The position numbers were made by a program, and so were the translations under genes. A DNA stretch of 64,000 nt, from NCBI RefSeq assembly GCF_023053635.1, contig NC_086178.1, forward strand, positions 92,860,226 to 92,924,225. Direction: 5' to 3'. Of this stretch, positions 1 through 10,700 are shown one piece after another (position 1 is the stretch's first letter; each line of letters starts with the position of its first letter). Under the pieces are notes generated by a model. That model saw only the letters and a list, made by a program, of their open reading frames with translations, did not search any database and was not told the origin of the DNA. Source of the DNA: Elgaria multicarinata webbii. Lineage: Eukaryota > Chordata > Lepidosauria > Squamata > Anguidae.

Positions 1-10
1 ATGATTACCT

Positions 11-530
11 TTGCCAGGAGAGGGACAGGGGGAGTGTAATGTAACCCTGTTGATTTTCTTGGACCTCTCAGCAGCTTTCAATACCATCAACCATAGAGGC
101 ACTGTGTTACAGTGTTTCCACCCCTACTTGGTTGTCCGATTCCAGGTGATGCTGGGGGATTATTGCTCTGTGCCAAAGCATCTAGGCCATGCGGTTCCAC
201 AGGGCTCTATTTTATCCCCTATGCTGTTCAATATTTATATGAAACCATTGGGAGAGGTTATCTGGAGATGTGGTTTGAGGTGTCATCAATATGCGGAAAA
301 CACCCAGATCTATCTTTCCTTTTCATCAAACCCAGGTGAGGTCCTGGATTTCTCCCCTGTGGTCCAGCCCTAGGTGCATCTTTGAGAGCAATAGCAGACC
401 CCGACCACTCACAGTGGCAATATGGACAGTTCAGATGTGACACTTATTGATTGTAAGCCTATGGGGCAGAGTCTTGCTATTTACTGTTTTACTCTGTACA
501 GCACCATGTACATTGATGGTGCTATATAAA

Positions 531-583
<53 letters not shown>

Positions 584-590
584 TGCAGGA
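11..590 (+). mobile_element. L2-type LINE remnant: reverse transcriptase fragment and 3' tail
   Basis: A frame at 11-373 reads FLDLSAAFNTINH...VPQGSILSPMLFNIYMKPLG...CHQYAENTQIYLS, the fingers/palm of an L2-clade reverse transcriptase. The catalytic YADD is changed to YAEN and the segment between the first two motifs is shortened. A tail with AGCACCATGTACATTGATGG (501-520) and then (AAAT)n/(AAT)n microsatellite to 585 marks the 3' end. Old and inactive. Confidence 0.9.
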
Positions 591-1711
591 GTAAAAAGAG
601 TGCCCATACTTTTGCTGTATAAGAGGATTCATCTGTCTAGATAGGAATCCTCCCCACCCCGCCATTGAGCTCCTTAATTTGGGTGATATCCCATAGGTGC
701 AGTGTATTAGTTGGAGAAAGGAGAATGTTTGAGAAACTTGACATATACATTTAGCACCATTTCCCTCAACAACCAGCTTTAGAAATACCTAACATTTGGG
801 CAGTGAATACAGTGAACTTTTTGTAACTGTGGAGAACTTTTGCACAGACTGCTTTTATTGTCTGATTTTTTCCTTAATATTATGGCTGCTGATCCTGCTA
901 TCATTCCTGCCTGCCTATATGCAGATTGATTTTTTTAAATCTATTACCATATTTTAAATGTAATTTGCTGTTAGCCACTTTGGAATGCTGTTTTTTTGAA
1001 AAATTTAAAAGCAGAGCATACTTTTTAAAATAAACCAGTAGGTCAAACATGGACTTGGCAAGAGTAAAATTGAGGTCCAGACAAGAATTAGAAACCCTGG
1101 TTGAAGAGAAGGCCATGTTTCCACTGTGCACCCAATCTAAATCGCACTGACCGACGCCCAGGCTGCATGTTTGCATATGGCAGAAACAATACAGGAACCT
1201 TATTATAAGAATTAACCGCACATGGGCTTTTCTTTTGCCTTATTTTTGATAAGATGAGGTCCTGTTTTGCTGATTGCTGGAGGAGCTCTCGAAAAGGGGG
1301 TTGGGGTTAATCCAGTATAACAACTGGAAAATTCAGGAACTTCTAAATAAGTGTGAATCCAGTACAGATGACTATCGTTCTGAGCCACTTCCTCCCTCCG
1401 GAGGCAAAACATGGATCTTTGCAAGAGTCTTTTGACAGAAAAACAAGCAGAGCTCTCAAGCAGGCTGGCTTTTGCTGAGGGGACCTGTTTGCAGAATCCA
1501 GGGGGGCAAATAACATCTAAGCGAAAAAGTATGCAAAAATATTTGTGAAGCATGAAAAAACACACCTGTAGGGAGCACAGGGGGAAAAAGTCTAATTTGA
1601 CCACACTGGCTTCTGAAATACTTTCCACTGGCTGATAATTTGCTTCCTCTTGCTTCCATAACACTTTCTTTTAGTCCAGCTGTTTTGTTTGCTCTTTCTC
1701 TCTGGGTATGT

Positions 1712-1763
<52 letters not shown>

Positions 1764-4465
1764 CATCCCTGTTGATGTGGGCCCAGACATGAAATTAATT
1801 GGCTTTTAAATTTGTTTTAAGGGAACAGGATCTCATCTTTGCCAAAGGGTTGAAAGGGACCATGGGGAGTGTTTGATGTAGATCAAAGTGTACGCAGAAT
1901 AAACGAGCTAGGCTTCAATCCTATGCACACTTACTTGGGACAATAAATTCAATTAAAATGCTGGCCCTACCATGAGGTAGAGGGAGGCAACCACCTCTGA
2001 TGGCAGATACTGGGTGGCAGCCCCACAGCCATTCCTAATAACCTGCCAGGTTTTCTGCTCCCTTGGAGGATAGACCTACATGTGCAACATGGCCTGCCTT
2101 GCACCCCCAAAACTAACCTGCTGCCCTTGGGTGTGGTGGCAGAAGCCATCCCATTGCTAGTTGATGAATAGGATTTAGTTGCTATTCCTGTCCATTTCTG
2201 TATGAGGAATGGAAGGGGCACTTTCTTGTCCTTTGTCTCAGGCAACAAAATACGCCTCAGCCTTTTGTACAGTGGAGGCTGGTGGCTCCGATTTCAGTGG
2301 TGATTCTATTCTGGGTTTCTGTCAGAGCCAGCCAGAATGCTAATGAAGCTATCCAAGGTGCTGAACCATACCCCCTCCCCAAACAGATTCACCAGCCTTC
2401 TCTCCTTTTGTGTGGGTGTGATGATAGACAGGCAAATGAACACTGAGATGAAGCAAAGCAAAACTGAAATCTTATCATGAATGTGCTGGTATAATCTGAA
2501 TCTGACAGCATATTACTATACCGTAGGTGTGAAATAAATTGATCTTTTGAATGGAGATGATATCCAAAAGCAGCTAATGAACCCTATTAATTCACTTTAC
2601 TCTAGATAAACTTCACTCATGGCTCCATCCAAATGTGAGGGTGCATGTGATTGCAGAGGAGGTCCAAATAGTCCAGAGAGCAGATGCTGACTAACTTCCC
2701 AAATCTACCCGGGTTTTAAAATATGCCCCCGTCGTTTATTTCCTGTTTTTGCATCAGCCATATCAGATCTCTCCGAGCTTGGGGAAGCAAAATGCAAGGT
2801 GTATGGGTGAAGCACTTGACCATGCTGGTGTTTACATAGCCAGGTGTTTCCTTTGCAATGTTTTTATCAGGTTGTCAGTCCCTTCAAATGCACCATTAGC
2901 ATGCCAGCACACATCTAGGCCAGAAGTGGGCAGACTTCTGGCTTCCAGGATCAACTTCATTTTTTTACTTGGGTGACGGTCACTACTTCTCAGTTTATCT
3001 TAACTTCAAAGGGGTTGTTGTGATGATAAAAATGAGAGGAGACCATAAAAGTTTGAGGATCAAATGCAAAAATAGTCACACTTCATTATTTTGCTAGAGG
3101 CTCTAGGAGACCTGAATTTTAGCAAAAGTTCTGTATTAAAGTGCTCACATGTATTCATGTGCTTTGAACATTCTCTTTCAATCTACCGAATTGCAAAAGA
3201 TTTGCTCAGTCATTACTGCAGGTTGGAGATTGCTGCTGCCTTCCTGTACTCACCCAGTTCTGCTTTTTACTTCCCCTCAAAAAGCCTTTGGCTTTGGAGG
3301 CAGTGAAATGAGTCCCCTACACCTCCTGGTGGCTAAAATATTATAGTTCTTTTCTGGAAAACATGCAGCCTCATCCAGTGCTTATTTGGAAGGCAGTCTT
3401 CCTGGTTTCAAAGCACGCTTACTCCTAAGGAAGGATTTCAGACTTAATTTCTTTGATTTTATACAATGGTCTGTCACTTTTAATTTTGAGATATCTTCCT
3501 CCCCACTTTTGTTTTTGCTAAATGGAGCACACCTTCAGAGAATCTCAAGAGACAATCACCTTCAATGAGCACCAGAATGGTGTTTGATGTAATTTTCAGG
3601 TGGGGTGGGGGAAAACATCATTAATTCAGAGAGCTAACATTTTCTCAGAGGCAGGAATGGCACACTTGGAATACTATTTAATAGTCAACAATTTCAGAGG
3701 GTGTGCAAAGCTGCTCCTAGACCCATTTGTCTGGCCCTAGGCTATGGGCCAAGGTCAATGTCTTGCTTCAGCCTTCAGAGTCCAAAAAGAAGCTAGAACA
3801 CACCAACATATGAGATGATATTGCTCCTTTGTCCTGCGCCCTTTAACATTACTAAAATTCACAACATTTTAACCTTGCTCTTCAGGCAAAAAAGGCTTCC
3901 AGAGTAGCTTAACAAGATTAATCATAAGAGAGTCTCTGCCCTCAGGTTTGCAATCTAAATAGCCCAACACAAAAGGAAAGAGGATTGGGAGGGAGGAGGA
4001 AAAAAGCAAAACTCTGACACCAGTTCTTACTTGGTTTCAAAGTTCTTATAGGTGTTCTTTCTGGCAGGGAAGGGCCAAACAAGCTCCCTGCAGCTGTTTC
4101 TTCTCTGGCTGATGTTTGGGTCTTGGTTGGTCTCCATCTTGCTGTGATGTTTATCTTGAGAGGCAGAGGGTGCAGCCCCTCAGTGGCCCTTGCTTCTCTG
4201 GCTGATGAATGAGGCCGAGAGTCTGCAGTGCCAGGGATCTGTCAGTTTGAGCTGTGTGCAATGTTATGACATTACAACAGTCCCTGGAGGGAACGGCCCT
4301 TATGCAATGGATTTCTCAGTAACGCCATGCCTTTTGCCTATAAAATCTCATCTCATAAAAAACTCTTGGGTGGCCAAGATTAGGCTCTAATGATTGGAAT
4401 CATTAGAGGTTAGATGGAGAAGCACACCCAGCATTCCATCTTGTGATATGTGGCTGACTCAAAAC
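591..4465. other. Intergenic, no gene seen
   Basis: Only short frames without recognisable products. Contains the (CA)n tract, a half copy of the GGAGGCTGGTG foldback (2271-2390) and scattered weak copies of the CAATCCTATGCAC element (1915-1960). Confidence 0.6.
1712..1760. repeat. (CA)n microsatellite
   Basis: About 24 uninterrupted CA units; likely polymorphic. A shorter (CA)n lies at 52934-52959 in the COL13A1 3' UTR. Confidence 0.97.
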
Positions 4466-4870
4466 ATTTATTTATTTATTTATTTATTTATTACATTTTT
4501 ATACCGCCCAATAGCCGAAGCTCTCTGGGCGGTTCACAGAAATTAAAACCATCATAAAACAACCAACAAGTTAAAAATACAGATACAAAATACAATATAA
4601 AAAGCACAACCAGGATAAAACCACGCAGCAAAATTGATATAAGGTTAAAATACAGAGTTAAAACAGTATCATTTAAATTTAAGTTAAAATTAAGTGTTAA
4701 AATACTGAGTGAATAAACAGGTCTTCAGCTGGCGACGAAAGGAGTACAGTGTAGGAGCCAGGCGGACCTCTCTGGGGAGCACATTCCACAAGCAGGGTGC
4801 CACAGCGGAGAAAGCCCTCCTCCTAGTAGCCACCTGCCTCACTTCCTTTGGCAGAAAAAGCAAGGAGTAG
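4466..4870 (-). mobile_element. LINE 3' region, minus strand
   Basis: Begins with (TTTA)n at 4467-4493, then TATACCGCCCAATAGCCGAA and GCTCTCTGGGCGGTT. The body contains GTCTTCAGCTGGCGACGAAA and CACATTCCACAAGCAGGGTG, ending near CTTCCTTTGGCAG. The same GGGCGGT tail recurs at 10.9, 12.3, 33.5 and 57.7 kb, so it is a common family in this genome. Confidence 0.7.
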
Positions 4871-6180
4871 AGACCTCTTTAGATGACTAGGAGAGCTTCA
4901 CAGGTTTGGATGTTCTTTCCCAACCACAAAATCTCTCTGCACACAGAAAGCTAGCAGGCCAGGAAGTAGGAACCATCATCCGTGATACATGTCTAGAAAA
5001 AAGAACTGAGGGCAGTCAGTCAGACAAAGCAGGACTACATAGGCAGGGGGCAGGCTCAGTTTTAAAAGGCACCCAATGTGCTTCATGGGGAAAGTTGAAT
5101 TGGTCACAATGTGAGATACAGGGCATCATTAGTCATTAGACGAGCGTTTTATCGTCCTGCTCGTCACAGTTTTTCACACGTCCTTTTGACAACGTTGCCC
5201 ATGTGTCACCCACCCCTTCTGGTCTTTTTTTTCGTGGCAAAATAGACCCCGGTAAATCTGACTTCGTTTTTTAAAGCAAAACTTGCCACCATTTCCTGCT
5301 GTGTGCAGGAAAAGCAGCGCAATAAAAAGGCCCACTGAAAGGGCTGCCTGATAGTTACTGCTTCCTCTTTCTTTCCCGTGTAAAGAAATCATCACTATTG
5401 TGGGACAGCAGCAAGAGGCCATAGCGACGGCAGGGAAATGCGATTTCTCCTCCGTTTGATGACGCTCACAGTTCAGCCAATGGGGTTTTTCAAGATCTAG
5501 GCAAGGGCTGGGCTTAGTTCTACTTTAACTGGGTCTGCAGTTGCAGTGTAGTTTGTACTTCCTTCTAGCGCCTGAAGTTTCTAACAAGCCTTATTCACTG
5601 CCAAATCTGCTGCCACAACAACAAAATATGGCAATTTTGAAGAGCAACATGGTGCACGGGTCCTTGTTTCCAAGCTGAATTACCCTTCTGAGAGAACAAT
5701 TCTGCTTGCAAACAGGTACGTGCTTCCTGCACATCCTTCTGCCCTGCAAAATTCCTGTGATTTTTGACGTGGCCACTGCCATGGGGCAAATTCAGCAGCC
5801 AAGAGTGGAACGTGGGGGTGGGGGCAGGGAAGAGAAAATGGTGGAAATCTAAATATAAACACTTTAAAGCTAATTAAAGGGAGATCATTTTTGTAGTTAG
5901 TACCCAAACTATCTGCAGAACTTTGAAAGAAAGGTTACAGGTCGGTGCCCCCCGTCAGCTCAGAACCCTGGGCGCCTGCCCAACTCACCCACCCACCCAT
6001 AAGGCTGGCCCTGCTTGGATCTTCTTCGGCTCTTATTAAAGAGGGAAGCAGCACCGCGGAAATACTTCATTCCCTCTCCCCCTCTTCCCTATCTGTTTTT
6101 CCTTATTGTGTCTATTTAGGTTGCAAACCTATGGGGAAAGCCCATCTTGTTTAACGGTTTGAAAGCATTTTCGAGATAAG
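4871..6180. other. Intergenic, no gene seen
   Basis: Unique-looking sequence. 5140-5460 is richer in CpG (TTAGACGAGCGTTTTATCGT at one side, GTTTGATGACGCTCACAG at the other) and may be a decayed element. No convincing exon. Confidence 0.5.
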
Positions 6181-6348
6181 GTCACAATCCTATGTTGGTT
6201 TAGACAGAAGAAAGACCTACAATTCCCACAATGTCTGGCTGGGGAATGTTGGGAGTTGCATGAGTTTTTTCTCTGTTCCAACAGGCATAGGACTGCGCCC
6301 TCAATAAATTAGAGGGACTTACTTCCAAGTACACAGGCACGGGCTGAG

Positions 6349-6667
6349 TAGGGTGACCATATGAAAAGGAGGACAAGCCTCCTGTATCTTTAACAGTTGC
6401 ATAGAAAAGGGAATTTCAGCAGGTGTCATTTGTATATATGGAGAACCTGGTGAAATTTCCTCTTCGTCACAACAGTTAAAGCTGCAGGTGCCCTGCCCTC
6501 TTTTAAATCTGGGCACTCTAGTATAGCTCCTGCAGCTTTCACTGTTGTGATGAAGAGGGAATTTCACCAGGTTCCCCATATATACAAATAACACCTGCTG
6601 AAATTCCCTTTTCTATGCAACTGTTAAAGATACAGGAGCCCTGTCCTCCTTTTCATATGGTCACCTA
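6349..6667. mobile_element. hAT-like foldback MITE, copy 1
   Basis: Starts TAGGGTGACCATATG and ends with its inverse. An exact 8-bp target duplication GGGCTGAG lies at 6341-6348 and 6668-6675, as expected for hAT elements. The whole element is a long palindrome with arms of about 140 bases. Confidence 0.9.
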
Positions 6668-6879
6668 GGGCTGAGACGATAAGATTGCAGCCTTACAGTA
6701 CGACACTAGACACACTTTATATGGGTGTAAATCCCATTAGAAATTACTTCTGAGTAAGCATGGAGAGCTAGCATTATTGCGCAATCAATTAAAAAGAAAC
6801 GCAGTGGTCAGTGGTTTCTCCGCCTCCTTTAGGATGCCACGCAGCCCTTTTCAAAGGAAGGCTTTCCACTCAAGCCTTC

Positions 6880-7553
6880 TGCAATAACGTCCGGTTGCGG
6901 ATTTCCCCCACGCCCAGCTAGGTGGCAGCGCAGCGCCCCAGCGACAAATCACTTAAAGCACCAGTCACCAATTAATCTGGTTCTAGCTCCTTCCGGGAGA
7001 TAGTCCCCGAGGGTTTGGCGTGCCGAGTCCTGCCTTGGCACACGCACCATCAAAACTTGCGCAGGCTGCTTATCATCTGCCCCCATGGAAATAAATAAGG
7101 CTAAAAACTCCAGCCTTCCTTCGGCCATTTGCAGAAGCCGCATTTTGTAGCTGTTCCATCGCCGACCAATCGCCAGCGCCTTAGCAGGTAAAAGGGCCCG
7201 GGGGAGGGGGCGACTTCAGGGGTTTCTTTTGGGGCCGGTTCGTAAACTCCTTCTCTCCGCTTCCCCAGAGTTTCAGATTTTAGAAAAATCAGACTCTTTC
7301 GTAGCAAAGCGAAGCCTGGCTCGGATCGAGGCTGTGGCTGTTATTTTTATTTATTTCTGTGTTATTACAGAAGTATTATCGTCCTTCGGCATAGCGTCCA
7401 GCGCAGTTTCCCTCCACCCCCAAGAGAAAGTTAGCAACTAAAGAAGTCCTGCTCTTAATCCCATGCTATATATGTCCTGTGCCTAGTGAGGTAGGCGACA
7501 ATGAAGAGTTTAAACAGTAATCGCATTGACACTACCCCCCACTCTCTCCTTAG
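6880..7553 (+). promoter_or_regulatory. Likely AIFM2 promoter, 5' non-coding exon and first intron
   Basis: G+C and CpG rise here above the flanks. A CCAAT box lies at 7166-7170. CAG|GTAAAA at 7185-7192 is a good splice donor, and a pyrimidine-rich TCTCTCCTTAG ends at 7553. A non-coding first exon ending at 7187 joined to 7554 would fit the known gene plan of a non-coding exon 1. Transcription start not determinable by eye. Confidence 0.5.
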
Positions 7554-7593
7554 TGTTCTCTGCCGAAGACGTTTTGGTTTGGCAAGCCGTGTG

Positions 7594-7768
7594 ATGGGCT
7601 CCAGGCTCTCCGTGGATGATTCGGTGCGCGTGGTCATCGTCGGAGGGGGCTTCGGTGGGATTGAAGCCGCCCTCCAGCTCCGGCGTTGGGGGGTCCCCTT
7701 CGTTCTCGTGGACATGAGAGACGCTTTCCACCACAACGTGGCTGCCCTGCGCGCCTCCGTCCAGAGCG
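7594..7768 (+). CDS. AIFM2: AIFM2 coding exon 1
   Basis: Encodes residues 1-58 plus one base: myristoylation signal, Rossmann GGGFGG motif and the conserved [11 protein letters not shown] stretch. The donor is GTAACG at 7769. The exon probably begins at 7554, after a pyrimidine tract ending in TTAG (7550-7553), which leaves about 40 bases of 5' UTR in it. Confidence 0.95.
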
Positions 7769-10700
7769 GTAACGTCGCCTTTGGGGTTTTCTTCATTTCT
7801 TCAGAACATCCTTCCCCAGCCTGCTGGCTGGAGTTGATGGGACCTGTAGTCCTAAAAGGTCTGGCGGCCGCCTCGTTGGGGAAGGGTGCTCTAGACTCTA
7901 TCCAGCTGCCTGGTCTCTGTCTCTATTTGGTCAGCACGGAGGTTCTCCAACTTGGGGTGAAGAAGACGGACCTAAAGCGGTGGCGGACAAGCATTTTATC
8001 GCATGCTGGTTACTGGCCACTCACGGTTTTTTGGCGGGTTCTTTTGCTGCACAGATAGACCAGACCTTTGCATATATATTAAAATCTCTGCTTGTAACTT
8101 CCTGGATTCCTGCTCTCTAAGTGCCATTAATTGCTTAAATATTCTGTCTCTAATTTGCAGGCTTTGCCAAGAAAACCTTCATCTCCTTTGCCGTGACCTT
8201 TAAAGATAATTTCCGGCAGGGCAAGGTGGTTGGAATTGACTTGGAAAAACGGTGCGTCCTGTTGAACGATGAGGAAGTGAGTGAAACTAGATTAAAATCT
8301 GTGGCGGTTTGTAAGCTCTAATGGTGTGAGAGGCTAATCCTCTTTTTGTATTTCTGTACACCGCCCTGAGATCCTAGTGATATAGGGCAGGATACAAATG
8401 TTTTAATAAATAAATAAATAAATTTATTTTTTAGGAACTCTTCTTTTCTCACCTGATCATTGCCACAGGAAGTGACGGACCTTTCCCTGGGAAATTTAAC
8501 AAACTCATTGACATGCAGGCTGCTATTCAGACCTATGAGGACATGGTTAAGGAGGTGAGGTTAAATTCCTTCCAGTGGGAAAGGGGTATTCTTTGGCTTG
8601 GCTGCCTTTTCATGTTGTATAGGTGGTTCTAGACTTCCTCAGCAATGGGCTGAGGAAGGCCACTTAATGGTGGTGGGATGATTCCAAGTTGATGTTCTGA
8701 TGCCGTGTACAAGTTGTCATTTGGGAAAGCTCTGGTTCAAATCATGCTACAGCCATGACTTGAACTAGGTGGCCTTTGGCAAGCTGCTATTCTCTCAGGC
8801 ATAGACCACTCACCATCCTATTTGCTATACGTGGGCAATAATTTTGGCCTGGTTTTTTTTTATTGTTACATTTAAATCTTGCCTTTTCCTCCAAGGATCC
8901 CAAGGCAGCATACATGATCTTCCTCCTCTCCATTTCATCCTCACAATAGCCATGTAAGGTAGGTTAGAATCATAGAATAGTGGAGTTGGAAGGGGCCCAC
9001 AAGGCCATCGAGTCCAAAGCCCTGCTTATTGCAGGAATCTACCTTAAAGCATACCTGATAGATAGCTGTCCAGCTGCCTCTTGAATGGCAGTGTGGGAGA
9101 GGCCACGACCTCCCTTAGTAATCGGTCCCATTGTCATGCTGAGAGGTTAAGCTGATTGTCAGTGACTGGCCCAAAGTCACCCGGTGAAGTTCATAGCCAA
9201 ATGGGGACTTGAACCCAGGTCTCCCCAAGTCCACTAACCACTACACCACACTGGCTCTGTTACAGAATGGTTGTAAGAATTGATGAGACACTATCACTAT
9301 TAATTAAAAGAACTTATTTAACCTGCTGACCCCAGCACTCTGGTATTTGCCTATGTGTTTGCAAAATATTTGTGGTTACATGCCCCCCATAAAGCTCTCT
9401 TATACATCCTGTGAAAATGGCCTTTTTTTGGCATCCATAAAAGAAGGGAGTTGTATTTATTTTGATTTATAGCATGGATGATCTATCCATGCTATAAATT
9501 GGCTGTGGCTCTTAAACAGACCCACAGCCAACTAGGGGAAGAAAAGTGCTAAAAATAATGAATGTCATAATCTTGCTTGACCTCCAATAACAAAGGCTAG
9601 CAAAATTAACAGCATAATCCTATGCATGGTTTTTGGGAAATAAATTCCAATGACCTCACTGTTGTGGCTTATTTTGTAGTAGGAGTGTTCAGAGTTGCAG
9701 CATAAAGATGTTTGTGCTTACTACCAAAAATTGTCAGTGTGGTATGGTCCTTGGGGTGTTGGACTTAAATCCCCCCTCAGACATGAAAATGCACCAAGGC
9801 TGCAGTTCTATACTCTCTTGCATGGGAGTATACTGACCTCAGTGGGGCTTACTTCTGATAAGACATGTATAGTGTAAGATTGTGCTGTGAGTGACTTTGG
9901 GCTAGTTGCTTTCTTGTGACCTAATCTACCATACAGGGTTGGGGTTCTAAACAGAAAAAATGTGTTTGTGTGCAGAGGGGCATCATGTAGCCAGTGTATC
10001 CTAACAAAGCATAGAAGAGTTATGGGATCACCCAAACCACTTGGGATTTTCTCTCTCTGTACGCATAAATCCTCCTTTAAGATGATCAAGCACAATGCTT
10101 CTTGTATAGGGGAGATGGCTCCTGCCTGAATTGAAGAGAGGGATGTGAATACTAGGCTGATGGATGTTTCATTCTCTAGGACGGTCCCTTTTGAAACCAC
10201 TGTGATGTATGATGGGATATCACCTAGGGGAGTAAAAAATAGCCAAAGGCAAGGGTGGAACCAAGTAATCTTCAACAATACTATTAGTAAAAGTTTTATT
10301 AAAGTGCCAGGTGCCTGCGCGTTTCGAACGTGGTTGCGTTCTTCTTCAGGGCTTTATAACATTCGTGCAGTTGTCTGCAGAAGCTGCTAGCCGTAGGCAC
10401 TTGGCACTTTAATAAAACTTTTACTAATATTATTGTTGAAGATTACTTGGCTCCACCCTTGCCTTTGGCTATTTTTTACTCCCCTACGGGGTTTTCCTTG
10501 CTATCTCATGGGATATCACCTAGAACAACAACATGACTCACATCTTGATTCTCCTTTTGGTCTTGAAAGGTTCAAAAAGCTCCTCGCATAGTAATCGTGG
10601 GTGGTGGTTCTGCTGGTGTTGAAATGGCTGCAGAAGTTAAGACCAAGTATCCCAGCAAAGAGGTATGAGGCATAAGTGACACCATAGTTGGTTTGTCAGT

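Noticed and set aside
1456-1755. A frame beginning with a Cys-Val repeat
   Set aside because: It is a translation of the (CA)n microsatellite.
6319-6594. Repeated frames with [20 protein letters not shown] at several sites
   Set aside because: They translate the foldback MITE arms. The shared peptide reflects the repeated DNA, not a protein family.
7501-8058. A 185-codon frame read as one exon across AIFM2 exon 1
   Set aside because: After 7768 it runs into intron sequence. The GT at 7769 and the in-phase exon at 8161 restore the conserved AIFM2 protein.
8855-9260. A tRNA gene suggested by the box-like GGTTCAAGTCCCC
   Set aside because: It is the tRNA-derived head of a SINE: no cloverleaf can be drawn, and the same sequence recurs with a SINE body at 28.9 and 57.1 kb.
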